From contig JAUIGN010000020.1 in NCBI GenBank assembly GCA_030430075.1, positions 1-64,000 on the forward strand: a DNA stretch of 64,000 bases, read 5' to 3'. Under the pieces are notes generated by a model, which saw nothing but the letters and a program-made list of their open reading frames with translations, made no database searches and was not told the origin of the DNA. The translations under genes were made by a program, and so were the position numbers. Of the stretch, positions 50,420-59,175 are shown one piece after another. Every line of letters begins with the position of its first letter. The stretch's first letter is position 1. The stretch is from a bacterium (GTDB lineage Bacteria > Planctomycetota > Planctomycetia > Pirellulales > Pirellulaceae).

Positions 50420-52441
50420 ATGAAACGTTCCCTTCTGGCCTGTGCGATACTTGGCATCCTGTTCAGCGGCAACCGCGGTCTCTACCGCGAAGCAATTCCC
50501 GACGAATTGGATTGCCTGTCCGCAGAGGAGCAAAGTTCCAGCAAGCTCTATGTAGCGCTCCAGCGCGCCGCCTACGCTGCCCTCGACCAACGCGCCCAAC
50601 GCTTCGAAGGACTGTCGACAGCAGAAGAGATTCAAGCGTACCAGGCCGACCTGCGTGAGTTCTTTGTGAAGCAACTGGGCGGCTTCCCGCCCCGGACTCC
50701 GCTCAACCCGGAGGTCGTCGGCACCATCGAAGCCGACGGGTATCGGATTGAAAAGGTGATCTTCGCGAGCCAGCCGCGGCATCATATCACGGCCAACCTC
50801 TACCTGCCTGCCGGGGCAGCGGCCCGGTCCGGTGCAACCGTCCCGGGCGTGGCGGTCTCCAGCGGCCACAGCCGCACGGGCAAGACGGCGGACTACAACC
50901 AACGCTTCGGAATGATGCTCGCCAAACACGGCATGGCGGCCCTGTGCTTCGATCCGATCGGGCAGGGCGAGCGATCGCAGATTCTTGACGACAACGGCCA
51001 ACCCAGGCACTCCGGCACGACGACCGAGCATTTCCTGATCGGAGTGGGGTCGATCCTGGTCGGCCGCAACACGGCCCGGTATCGCGTGTGGGATGCGATG
51101 CGCGCCATCGACTACCTGGTGAGCCGGCCGGAAATCGATCCGCAGCGAATCGGCTTCACCGGTTGCTCCGGGGGCGGCACGGTGACCAGCTACGTGATGG
51201 CCCTGGATGACCGGGTGGCCTGCGCGGCCCCCGCCTGTTACCTGACCACGTTGCGGCACCTGATCCAGACCATCGGGCCGCAGGACGCCGAACAGAACAT
51301 TTTCGGGCAGCTCGCCTACGGCCTCGACCAGCCCGACTACGTTCATCTGCGGGCCCCTCGGCCCACGCTCATCAGTGCCACAACCGACGACTTCTTCAGC
51401 ATCGAGGGCGCGTGGCAAAACTACCGGGAAGCCAAACGGCTCTACGGGCGGCTCGGCTTTCCAGAACGGGTTGACCTGGTCGAAGTTCCCGGGAAGCACG
51501 GCGTTCACCCGCAGAACCTGGCAACGATCACACACTGGATGCAGCGGTGGCTCCTCGAGCGGGACGAACCGGTCTCGGTTGTCAAACTCACCGCACGTCC
51601 GCCCGGCGACTTGCTTTGTACCGAATCGGGGCAAGTGCTGGCGCTGCCGGAAGAACGCTCGGTCTTTGACCTGAACGCCTCCTACGAAGCCGAGCTGGCT
51701 CAGCAGCGAAAACAGCTTTGGAAGGAGAAACCGACGGACCGGCTGGTATCCCGGATCCGCGAGACGATCGGCGTCCGCCCGCCTGATGCCCTGAAGCCAC
51801 CGGCCTTTCAGGACCTGGGGCGAGTGAAACGAGAAAAATACCACATCGACAAACTGCTTCTCCGCACCGATTCACCCATCCCGCTACCGGCACTGACATT
51901 TCATCCCCCGGCCCCACTGGATGACGCCTACCTGTATTTGCACGCGGACGGGAAGCTGGGCGATGCCGAGCGGGACGGGCCGATCGAAGCGCTGATCGAC
52001 GACGGCTATGCCGTGGTCACCGTCGACTTGCGCGGCCAGGGCGAAACGTCATCCCGAGCTCGCAGTGACCTGCTCACCGACTGGAAGACCTACTACCTGA
52101 GCTACCTGCTGGGCAAACCGCTGATCGGAGGACGGGTGGAAGACGCCCTGGCGGCCGCCGATTTCGTCGCTTTCTACCAGAAGGAACGGACCAATCCGCG
52201 CAAGGTGCACCTCGTCGGCGGCGGCCACGCAGGTGTCGTTGCGTTGCATGCCGCCGCGCTCCAGCCCGACCGCTTCGCGTCGGTCACGCTCCGTGACATG
52301 CCGCGCGACTGGGCTTCGGTCGTCAGCAACCCGACGCCCGCCGGTCAACTGGATAGCACCGTGCACGGAGCGCTGCGGCTGTATGACCTCCCCGACCTGG
52401 TTCGACTGGCAGGCGAAGAGAAAGTCCGCTTCGAGCAATAG
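50420..52441 (+). CDS. Tandem alpha/beta-hydrolase (acetyl-xylan-esterase-like), second domain degenerate
   Basis: A 673-residue protein with two alpha/beta-hydrolase units. The start at ATG 50420 has GGAG upstream; a short hydrophobic N-terminus (LLACAILGILFSG) may act as a signal. The first unit has an oxyanion region PGVAVSSGHSRTG, the GFDPIGQGER-like CFDPIGQGERSQ, the nucleophile elbow GFTGCSGGGT (Ser250) and a later KHGVHPQN histidine, resembling acetyl xylan esterase/Abhydrolase_7 proteins. The second unit (about 450-673) keeps the fold pattern (VVTVDLRGQGETSS) but its elbow reads LVGGGHAGVV, with His in place of the nucleophile Ser, so it is probably inactive or structural. Deacetylation of plant- or algal-type polysaccharide is a reasonable guess. 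The next gene is a DUF6807/PmoA-like protein. Confidence 0.85.
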   Translation: MKRSLLACAILGILFSGNRGLYREAIPDELDCLSAEEQSSSKLYVALQRAAYAALDQRAQRFEGLSTAEEIQAYQADLREFFVKQLGGFPPRTPLNPEVVGTIEADGYRIEKVIFASQPRHHITANLYLPAGAAARSGATVPGVAVSSGHSRTGKTADYNQRFGMMLAKHGMAALCFDPIGQGERSQILDDNGQPRHSGTTTEHFLIGVGSILVGRNTARYRVWDAMRAIDYLVSRPEIDPQRIGFTGCSGGGTVTSYVMALDDRVACAAPACYLTTLRHLIQTIGPQDAEQNIFGQLAYGLDQPDYVHLRAPRPTLISATTDDFFSIEGAWQNYREAKRLYGRLGFPERVDLVEVPGKHGVHPQNLATITHWMQRWLLERDEPVSVVKLTARPPGDLLCTESGQVLALPEERSVFDLNASYEAELAQQRKQLWKEKPTDRLVSRIRETIGVRPPDALKPPAFQDLGRVKREKYHIDKLLLRTDSPIPLPALTFHPPAPLDDAYLYLHADGKLGDAERDGPIEALIDDGYAVVTVDLRGQGETSSRARSDLLTDWKTYYLSYLLGKPLIGGRVEDALAAADFVAFYQKERTNPRKVHLVGGGHAGVVALHAAALQPDRFASVTLRDMPRDWASVVSNPTPAGQLDSTVHGALRLYDLPDLVRLAGEEKVRFEQ

Positions 52442-52657
52442 TCTCGGGAATTAGCCTCCCGGACAGCCGGGTGCGTCGACGGCTAGTACCCGGCTGGCAT
52501 CCGCTCGAGCAGCCGGCGCCCCGCGGTTCGCTCGGTTTGCAATCGTCGGCCAATCTGCCATCCTGAAACTCGAGCGACCGCGGGCTGCCTGTAATTCCGT
52601 GCGGCCAAACATGCCGTTGATCACCCTGAACCACCCACCGCAGAAACGAGTTCCCCG

Positions 52658-53572
52658 ATGAAACTGCTGACACGTGTCACCGTCTGTCTGGCTGGCGCCG
52701 GTTTGGCGTCCGCGACCTGGGCTGCCGAAGCCTACAAGATCGTCAACCACGACGGCCAATACGCCGAGATCCAAGCACCCGACGGGGAACCCGTTTTTCG
52801 CTACATGTATGCCCGGGACACATCCACCAAGGAGAAGACGTTTGACACGGCCAAAGTGTTTGGGCATGTGGTCGCGCCCGACGGCGAAACGCTCACCAAG
52901 GGACCCGGCGGCCGCTTCCCGCATCACCGCGGCATCTTCGTCGGCTGGAACAAGCTGCACCACGGCGGCCGATCACACGACTTGTGGCACGTTCGCAACA
53001 CGGCGCAGCTTCATCGCCAGTTTGGCGACAATTCGGCCGATGCAAACGGGGCCACGATTGTCGGCCGGATCGCCTGGATCGGCGTTGGTGGCCAACCGGT
53101 CATCGACGAATCGCGAACGTACGCCGTCTCGCAACCCGCGGGGACCTACCTGCAAGTTGATCTGACCACCGTGCTCACGGCGGTCGGTGGCGATGTCGAA
53201 CTGAATGGGGACCCGGAGCACGCAGGTGTGCAGTTCCGGCCTTCGCAAGCAGTGGCGGAGAACAAGTCAGCCCAATACATCTTCCCCGCCGACGGAATCG
53301 ACCCCAAACGCGATCGCGACTTGCCGTGGGTCGCCGAGAGCTTTCAGATCGGCGATCGGTGGTGGACCGTGCAACAACTGAGCCACCCGGACAATCCGCC
53401 GGGGGCGCGGTGGTCCGCGTATCGGGACTACGGTCGCTTCGGGCCATTCACCGTCGTCAAACTGGCGGATGGAGAGAGCGTCACGCTGCAGTATCGGTTT
53501 CGGATCCTGACCGGCCAGGCGCCCGCACGGCGCTCACTGGCCGACGCCCACACGGCTTACGCAGGGGGATAG
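52658..53572 (+). CDS. DUF6807 (PmoA-like) secreted protein
   Basis: A 304-residue exported protein with a signal peptide ending near TWAAEA (residue 23). The mature part matches the DUF6807 family, often labelled 'methane oxygenase PmoA' in databases although unrelated in function to methane monooxygenase. Typical segments: GEPVFRYMYARDTSTKE, GGRFPHHRGIFVGWNKL with the HHRG motif, GVQFRPSQAVAENKSAQYIF, and GPFTVVKLADGESVTLQYRF. The family is a beta-sandwich found beside carbohydrate-degradation genes; the enzymatic role is unknown. It lies 216 bp after the double hydrolase on the same strand. Confidence 0.85.
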   Translation: MKLLTRVTVCLAGAGLASATWAAEAYKIVNHDGQYAEIQAPDGEPVFRYMYARDTSTKEKTFDTAKVFGHVVAPDGETLTKGPGGRFPHHRGIFVGWNKLHHGGRSHDLWHVRNTAQLHRQFGDNSADANGATIVGRIAWIGVGGQPVIDESRTYAVSQPAGTYLQVDLTTVLTAVGGDVELNGDPEHAGVQFRPSQAVAENKSAQYIFPADGIDPKRDRDLPWVAESFQIGDRWWTVQQLSHPDNPPGARWSAYRDYGRFGPFTVVKLADGESVTLQYRFRILTGQAPARRSLADAHTAYAGG

Positions 53573-53654
53573 ATTCTGAGTGGCCCGCCACAACGGCTGC
53601 GGCGTTCCGGTGCGAGCTTGCGTTGGCTAACCGTCCGCCGCGATCCGCCGAGCG

Positions 53655-54596
53655 TCACTTGGCGGCAGGATCCGGTAGATGCAGTGCGTCGCGGATCCTG
53701 GCGGCGATCTGCGGCGGGGTGAGTTCATAAAGCTGGCGGGCATGATCCTGGCCGCCCGCCTCGTGAAGAAACGAGTCCGCCGTTCCGAGGCGCAGCAACC
53801 GCCCTCGGGACGGCGGCTGCTCTGCCAACCATTCGGCAACCGCGCCGCCCAACCCGCCAAGCAGGCTGTGTTCTTCCAGCGTGGCCACCAGGGGGGTCGT
53901 CTGAAACGCATCGGCCAGCGCGGTTTCGTCCAGCGGTTTGACGGTATGAACACTGACCACGCGCAAGACAAGTCCCTCAGGGGCCAGCAGGTCGGCGACC
54001 TCCACGGCGGTCGGGAGCAGGTTCCCGGTACTCAACAGAACGGCATCCGCGCCTTCACGGACCGTAATCGCGCGCCCGATCTCCAGTGCCGGCTCGGCCG
54101 AATGAACCAGGGGCTCGCCCTTCTTGCCGAGCCGCAGGTAGACCGGTTCCGACAGGGCCACCGCCGCCTTCAGTGCGGCGCGCGTCTCGTGTGCGTCGCC
54201 GGGACAGACGACCCGCATGTGGGGCAGCGCCCGCATCAACGCCAGGTCTTCGCACGAATGATGTGTCGCGCCCAGGCTGGCGTACGACAAGCCTCCCCCC
54301 ACACCGACAATCACGACCGGCACGTGATGGTAGCAGACGTCGACACGAATCTGTTCGAGACAGCGTGTGGTAACAAACGGGACAATCGTGTAGACGACCG
54401 GCCGGAGTCCGCTCATCGCCAGGCCGGCCGCCATGCTCATCATGTTGGCCTCGGCGACACCGCAATTGAAGAAGCGGTCCGGGCAGGCGGTCTTGAAACC
54501 GTCAAACATCCGATTCCCGATATCACCGGAGAGGAGGACGAGCCGCTCATCGTCCGCGGCAAGCTCCGTCAGTGTCTTCGCAAAAGCGTTTCGCAT
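53655..54596 (-). CDS. Transketolase C-terminal subunit (split)
   Basis: A 313-residue protein equal to the pyrimidine-binding plus C-terminal domains of transketolase/DXP-synthase-like enzymes. The conserved Glu region is FNCGVAEANMMSMAAGLAMS; GLSYASLGATHHSCEDLALM and VVCPGDAHETRAAL follow. It must pair with the separate N-terminal subunit gene 13 bp upstream to form one thiamin-diphosphate enzyme. It is the last gene of the operon 58938-53655. Transfer of a two-carbon ketol unit to an aldose, building a ketose for the downstream kinase/nucleotidyltransferase, is inferred from context. Confidence 0.9.
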   Translation of the reverse strand: MRNAFAKTLTELAADDERLVLLSGDIGNRMFDGFKTACPDRFFNCGVAEANMMSMAAGLAMSGLRPVVYTIVPFVTTRCLEQIRVDVCYHHVPVVIVGVGGGLSYASLGATHHSCEDLALMRALPHMRVVCPGDAHETRAALKAAVALSEPVYLRLGKKGEPLVHSAEPALEIGRAITVREGADAVLLSTGNLLPTAVEVADLLAPEGLVLRVVSVHTVKPLDETALADAFQTTPLVATLEEHSLLGGLGGAVAEWLAEQPPSRGRLLRLGTADSFLHEAGGQDHARQLYELTPPQIAARIRDALHLPDPAAK

Positions 54597-54609
54597 GTCC
54601 TCTCCGCAT

Positions 54610-55470
54610 TCAAGACTCGGCCAACTCGTCCAGGGCGGCCTGCAACTCCTGGTCGCTGGGAATTCGGTAGTGCCAGTTGTTATCGTCTTCCATGAACGAA
54701 ACCCCCTTTCCCTTGACCGTCCGGGCGATCAGCGCCGTCGGCTTGTCGGGATCGAGGGGTGCCTGGCGAAGCGATTCGGCCAACTCTGAAATGTCATGCC
54801 CGTCGACTTCCCGTGCCGACCAGCCGAAAGCGGCAAACTTGTCGACCAGCGGGCTGAGGGCCATCACCTGCTCACTGCGGCCGGTCGCCTGCCAGCGATT
54901 GAAGTCGACGATCGCCACCACGTTCGAGAGCCGCTGCGCAGCGGCAAACATGGCGGCTTCCCAAACCGACCCTTCATTGCATTCGCCGTCACTCAACACG
55001 ACCAGGACGCGGTAATCGAGGCCGTTAATCCGGCCGGCCAGCGCCATCCCCAATCCGATCGATAAGCCGTGCCCCAGCGACCCGGTCGCCGCCTCGACAC
55101 CGGGCACTCCCTGGGGCGTCGGCTGTTCCGGCAGGCGGCTACCGGGCAGGTTAAACGTGGCCAGTTCGTCCATGGGAAAGAATCCGCGGTGGGCCAACGT
55201 GGCATAGAGGGCTGCCGCCGCATGGCCCTTGCTCAAGATCAGCCGATCGCGGTCCTCCGTGGTAGGCCGAGCCGGGTCGATGTCGAGCACCCTCCAGTAG
55301 GCGGTCACCAGAATGTCGACACAGGACAAGCAGGAGCCCAGGTGGGGCGCCCGGCCGCGATGCGACATCTGCACGATCTCTCGGCGAACGGCGCGGGCCA
55401 GCCGAGCCAACTCGGTGTCGCCCCGTTCCGGCGTCGGACGTCCCTTCCTGGATTGCGGTACATGGCTCAT
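54610..55470 (-). CDS. Transketolase N-terminal subunit (split)
   Basis: A 286-residue protein covering the TPP-diphosphate-binding domain. ILSKGHAAAALYATLAHRGF, ATGSLGHGLSIGLGMALAGR and the TPP motif LSDGECNEGSVWEA with downstream NVVAIVDFNRWQ are diagnostic. The TPP motif begins SDG rather than GDG. The end TVKGKGVSFMEDDNNWHYRI is typical. It is encoded between the epimerase (27 bp upstream) and the C-terminal subunit (13 bp downstream), so subunits are made together. Split transketolases are common in dedicated sugar pathways, unlike the fused housekeeping enzyme. Confidence 0.92.
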   Translation of the reverse strand: MSHVPQSRKGRPTPERGDTELARLARAVRREIVQMSHRGRAPHLGSCLSCVDILVTAYWRVLDIDPARPTTEDRDRLILSKGHAAAALYATLAHRGFFPMDELATFNLPGSRLPEQPTPQGVPGVEAATGSLGHGLSIGLGMALAGRINGLDYRVLVVLSDGECNEGSVWEAAMFAAAQRLSNVVAIVDFNRWQATGRSEQVMALSPLVDKFAAFGWSAREVDGHDISELAESLRQAPLDPDKPTALIARTVKGKGVSFMEDDNNWHYRIPSDQELQAALDELAES

Positions 55471-55497
55471 CGCGTATGGCCGCTCATCGGATTTCGC

Positions 55498-56499
55498 TCA
55501 CGGCGTCTGCATCGACTGCAACATTTTGACGTTGTAGTACCGCGGGTCGTCCATGGCGTCGGGCACCGCACCCGCCCGGAACGCGGTCAACAGATCAGCC
55601 GCCGCATCACGAATCGTTCGCCGTGGTGAATAGCCGAGTTGGCGGCGGATCTTGTCCGAGCAAATATGGTACGACCGATGGTCGTCGGTGGGTGTGGTGA
55701 CGATGCGAACATCCGTTCCGACCACGTCACGCACGGTTTCGGCAATTTCCGCCACCGTGTGATTCTCGTACCCCACGTTGAAGATCTGGCGGTCGATGCG
55801 CTCGGCGGGCCATTCCAGCGACTTCACGTAAACATCCGTCATGTCGTCAATGTGGATATTGGGACGCATCTGCGCGCCGCCGAAGACCTTGATCACCCCG
55901 TTGTGATAGGCGTGGTTGGTGAGAATATTGACGGTCAGGTCGAGCCGCAAGCGGGGAGAATAGCCGCACACGGTAGCCGGCCGCAGGATCAAAGACGTAA
56001 AGCCCAGATCGGGGTCGCTCAACAAGATGTCCTCGCAGAGGGCCTTGTACTTCGAATAGTCGGTCAACGGCTCCAGCGGCAGGTCTTCCGTCACGTTCGG
56101 CGCGGCCTTGACGCCATAGACGCTGGACGACGAGGCGTAGACAAATCGCTTGATCCGGTTTTGCCTGGCGGCAGCGATGATGTCCAAAAAGGCATCGTAG
56201 TTGACGGACTTGCCGAGTACCGGGTCGAGGTCAAAGCTGGGATCGTTGGAAACACACGCCAGATGAATCACCGCGTCACAGCCGGCGAATGAACGCTGCA
56301 GGAGTTCCCTGTCACGCAGGTCGCCCGCGATCAACTCCAGTCGCGGGTGCTGGCGCACGCTGTCGAGCGCTTCCGGGCCGAAGATGCAGAGGTCGAGCAC
56401 TTTGACTCGGTACCCGGCGGCCAGCAGCTTGGGCGTCAGAACCGCCCCTACGTAGCCGGCGCCACCCGTCACCAGGACGGTCTTCAGATCGTTGTTCAT
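55498..56499 (-). CDS. NAD-dependent epimerase/dehydratase (extended SDR)
   Basis: A 333-residue extended short-chain dehydrogenase acting on nucleotide sugars. The NAD-binding motif VTGGAGYVG is at residues 10-18, the active-site Tyr and Lys are in DYSKYK (Tyr148, Lys152), and SSSSVYG supplies the serine. The C-terminal substrate domain carries RPNIHIDDMTDVYVKSLEWP. I start at ATG 56499 (MNNDLKTVLV); the longer frame lies inside the upstream gene. It follows the bifunctional gene by 7 bp. UDP- or CDP-hexose/heptose epimerase or reductase cannot be told apart. Confidence 0.9.
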   Translation of the reverse strand: MNNDLKTVLVTGGAGYVGAVLTPKLLAAGYRVKVLDLCIFGPEALDSVRQHPRLELIAGDLRDRELLQRSFAGCDAVIHLACVSNDPSFDLDPVLGKSVNYDAFLDIIAAARQNRIKRFVYASSSSVYGVKAAPNVTEDLPLEPLTDYSKYKALCEDILLSDPDLGFTSLILRPATVCGYSPRLRLDLTVNILTNHAYHNGVIKVFGGAQMRPNIHIDDMTDVYVKSLEWPAERIDRQIFNVGYENHTVAEIAETVRDVVGTDVRIVTTPTDDHRSYHICSDKIRRQLGYSPRRTIRDAAADLLTAFRAGAVPDAMDDPRYYNVKMLQSMQTP

Positions 56500-56506
56500 G
56501 GGCGGA

Positions 56507-58033
56507 TTACTTGAAGAGCGATTCGATGTGCCGCTGCAACGGCAGCGGCTCCATGGTCTGCTTGTTCCCCACGACAGCCACGGCCTCCGCCCCGGCCACG
56601 TTGCCGAGAAACGCGAGGATGTCGAGCGGCGCGTCGAGGGCGGCGCAGATCGATGTGAAGCCGAAGAACGCGTCACCGGCGCCGACGCGGTCGACGACCT
56701 TCGTCGCCAGTGCGGGCGCCTCGCAGAGACCGGCCCGCCGATTGTAACAAAGGCAGCCTCGCTTTCCGAGCGTGACGGCGATCGTCGTGGCATACAACCG
56801 CTGGCCAACATCCATCAACATTTGGCCAAGATCGCCGTTGCGGCTGCGACACTCCAACTGCAACTCGTGTTCGGCCAACGACACATAGTCGGCTCGCGGG
56901 TACTTCGAGATGGTGTGGAAGCCCTTATTGGCTGCATTGGATTGCGTATTGACGGCCAGGAAGCGTGCGCCCGCACAGAGCTGGTCGACCACGCGCGGCG
57001 CCAGCATCTGGTGCCCGTAGTCGGTCACAATCACCGCGTCGTACTGATCGATCTGCTCCAACTGGCGGCACGCAGCGGCCTGTTCGTCGTCCGACAACGG
57101 GACATCACTGAGGAAGTTGATCGCGAACATGGGCAGTTGGAAGTACGATTCCAGGTATCGCCGTTTGACGATCGTGGGAGAAGCTTCCTTGGCGATGAAG
57201 CGGGCGTCGACATTCGGTTTCAATTGGTCGCGCAACCAGGCTTCTTCGGAATCCGTCTCCCCGACCATCGAGAGCAAGTCAACCTGCCGGCAGAACCCGG
57301 CCAGATGATTAGCGACGGCGATCGCCCCGCCCGCATACCGCTCGTGGGACTCATAGCGGGCGGCCAGGATGGGAGCCTTGGCCGACTGCCCGATGGCAGC
57401 ACACGAGTAATACTCGTCGATGATCGCTTCGCCGACGACGAGGACGCGAAGCCCGCGAGCCCGCTCGACCCACTCGATCATCTCGGCCAGCGTATGGCTC
57501 GAACGAAATGCCCGCAGATACTCGTCGGTCGCGTCGTCGAACTGCGACAAGTATTGGTTGATCAAGTGCGACGAACTCGAACGCACGGCGTCGATGAATT
57601 CAACACGCCCACCCAGCTCGTGCACGACCGCCTCTTCGGCCAGCAGTTCGGGCGTCTTGTGGTCACGAAACTCGGCCCCCTTCACGTACACCTCGGGCCG
57701 TAGCAAACGGATCGCTTCCGCGGCAATGGGCCACTCGTTGACGGCCACGTAATCCACGCAGTCCAGGGCTGCCAGTGAATCCACCCGATGCTTCTCGTTG
57801 AACGCCGGACGGTGCGGTCCCTTATTAACATACCGGTCGGGAGTCGCCGTAACGACCAGTAGATCGCCGAGCTCGCGGGCCTTCTGCAAATACCGGATGT
57901 GGCCGATGTGCAACAGATCGAACACACCGTGACAATGAACGACAATTGGCCGAGCGTCCCGGTTCGCCGCCCGTGCCGCGTCGAGCAGCGCGGCCAGTTC
58001 GCCGATCGTCTTGACTTTGGAGGTTTCAGACAT
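56507..58033 (-). CDS. Nucleotidyltransferase - PfkB sugar kinase fusion, reverse order to HldE
   Basis: A 508-residue bifunctional protein. Residues about 28-165 are a cytidylyltransferase-like domain: VHCHGVFDLLHIGHIRYLQK (HxGH at 42-45), then the NEKHRVDSLAALDCVDYV segment. Residues about 190-505 are a ribokinase/PfkB domain with RVGAGDAFFGFTS (catalytic Asp454), an ADP-heptose-synthase-type AGGAIAVANHLAGF and ILVTDYGH-like VIVTDYGHQML. E. coli HldE has the kinase first and the adenylyltransferase second; here the order is inverted. It should phosphorylate a sugar at C1 and then attach a nucleotide, giving an activated heptose or similar. It heads the sugar part of the operon, 47 bp downstream of the rhomboid gene, followed by the epimerase after 7 bp. 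Confidence 0.88.
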   Translation of the reverse strand: MSETSKVKTIGELAALLDAARAANRDARPIVVHCHGVFDLLHIGHIRYLQKARELGDLLVVTATPDRYVNKGPHRPAFNEKHRVDSLAALDCVDYVAVNEWPIAAEAIRLLRPEVYVKGAEFRDHKTPELLAEEAVVHELGGRVEFIDAVRSSSSHLINQYLSQFDDATDEYLRAFRSSHTLAEMIEWVERARGLRVLVVGEAIIDEYYSCAAIGQSAKAPILAARYESHERYAGGAIAVANHLAGFCRQVDLLSMVGETDSEEAWLRDQLKPNVDARFIAKEASPTIVKRRYLESYFQLPMFAINFLSDVPLSDDEQAAACRQLEQIDQYDAVIVTDYGHQMLAPRVVDQLCAGARFLAVNTQSNAANKGFHTISKYPRADYVSLAEHELQLECRSRNGDLGQMLMDVGQRLYATTIAVTLGKRGCLCYNRRAGLCEAPALATKVVDRVGAGDAFFGFTSICAALDAPLDILAFLGNVAGAEAVAVVGNKQTMEPLPLQRHIESLFK

Positions 58034-58080
58034 GGCAGGTATCCGGCATGGGAAACGGTGGGCGGTCCGTCGACCACAGG

Positions 58081-58938
58081 TCAGCGGTGCTTTTGCTTCA
58101 TCCGCCGGCTATACGCTTCCAGCTTCCGTTTCTCTGCCTTGGAAAGGCTGTCGATGCCTTCCCTGCTGACCTTCTGCAACAGCCGATCGCCCTCGCTGTC
58201 CAGATCGGAATAATCCTCGGGGGGCTTGTGCAACTTGAGCTTCGGTCCCCGTCGAATCTTGGGAACACGCCAGCCGGGAATCCAGTTGCTCACCCGCCAC
58301 CCGAAGCGGTAGTAGCAGAGCGCGAAGGCCACGCCGACCAGATGGACATCGAATGCCACACCACCCTGGCCGCCGACCAGGCCCGCCAGGTTGCCGACGA
58401 TATACAGCAAACCCAGGGCCCAGGCAGGGACCGGCAGCACCATCATGAAGAGAATCGTCCGCTTCGGATAGTGCAGGCAAAACAGGATCGTGACGGCCAT
58501 CACCGCCCCAGAGGCGCCGCGCACGCTATGCAAGGGCCACGATTCCGGGTCGTAAACGGAGATACAGCGAAGCGCGTAGACCAGCCCGCCCAGAAACGCC
58601 GCGGCCAGGTACATCAAGAGGAATTCCCGCTTGCCGTAGACCCCCTCGATATCGCGGCCGAAGATCCAGAGGCCGAACATGTTCCAGAAAACATGGCTGT
58701 ACACCCGGTAGTCATGCGCGAAGGCGTACGTGATCAATTGCCAGCTCATCCACGGCCGAGTGATCGACTCCGGCGTGGCCGCCATGCTCTCCATCAGCCA
58801 ATGGTCGGCAGTGAATTTGTCGGCGATGAAGATGATCGCGTTGATGGCGATCAGTTTGGCCACCATCGACCAGTCGCCGCCCAGGTTGATCCCGGCAGGC
58901 GGTTCGTCGCGGTAGTAATCTCGGTCGTTGATTCCCAT
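58081..58938 (-). CDS. Rhomboid-family intramembrane serine protease
   Basis: A 285-residue protein starting at ATG 58938 (MGINDRDYYR). About six helices are visible. The GxSG motif is VRGASGAVMA (Ser143), preceded by the conserved HVFWNMFGLWIFGRDIE (His82, Asn86) and followed by a histidine in FDVHLVGVAF (His199), giving the Ser/His dyad. The C-terminal 60 residues are basic and hydrophilic, ending KRMKQ-like. It cleaves single-pass proteins inside the membrane. Its position 47 bp upstream of the sugar operon suggests co-transcription, though rhomboids rarely have functional links to such genes. Confidence 0.88.
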   Translation of the reverse strand: MGINDRDYYRDEPPAGINLGGDWSMVAKLIAINAIIFIADKFTADHWLMESMAATPESITRPWMSWQLITYAFAHDYRVYSHVFWNMFGLWIFGRDIEGVYGKREFLLMYLAAAFLGGLVYALRCISVYDPESWPLHSVRGASGAVMAVTILFCLHYPKRTILFMMVLPVPAWALGLLYIVGNLAGLVGGQGGVAFDVHLVGVAFALCYYRFGWRVSNWIPGWRVPKIRRGPKLKLHKPPEDYSDLDSEGDRLLQKVSREGIDSLSKAEKRKLEAYSRRMKQKHR

Positions 58939-59106
58939 ACGATCTACGGGTGCTTCCAGGTCAGGTGTCCGCAATGGATCAGCTAACCCATATCGTAGGG
59001 GCATCGACCGACGAAGGCGAGATTGGATTCGCCGCAAGAAATAAAGGGGCCCGAACGGTAGGTGTGCCGCGGCCACCCCGAGTGACAACGCTCAAGTGAA
59101 CCCGAC

Positions 59107-59175
59107 GCTGGGTTCACGGCGTGCTGGGTTCACGGCGTGCTGGGATCACGGCGTGCTGGGATCACGGCGTGCTGG
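59107..59175. repeat. Tandem repeat, 4.3 units of 16 bp
   Basis: Units GCTGGGTTCACGGCGT (59107, 59123) and GCTGGGATCACGGCGT (59039+16 series: 59139, 59155) follow one another, then a partial GCTGG. The last full unit overlaps the stop codon of the following leftward gene. Confidence 0.85.
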
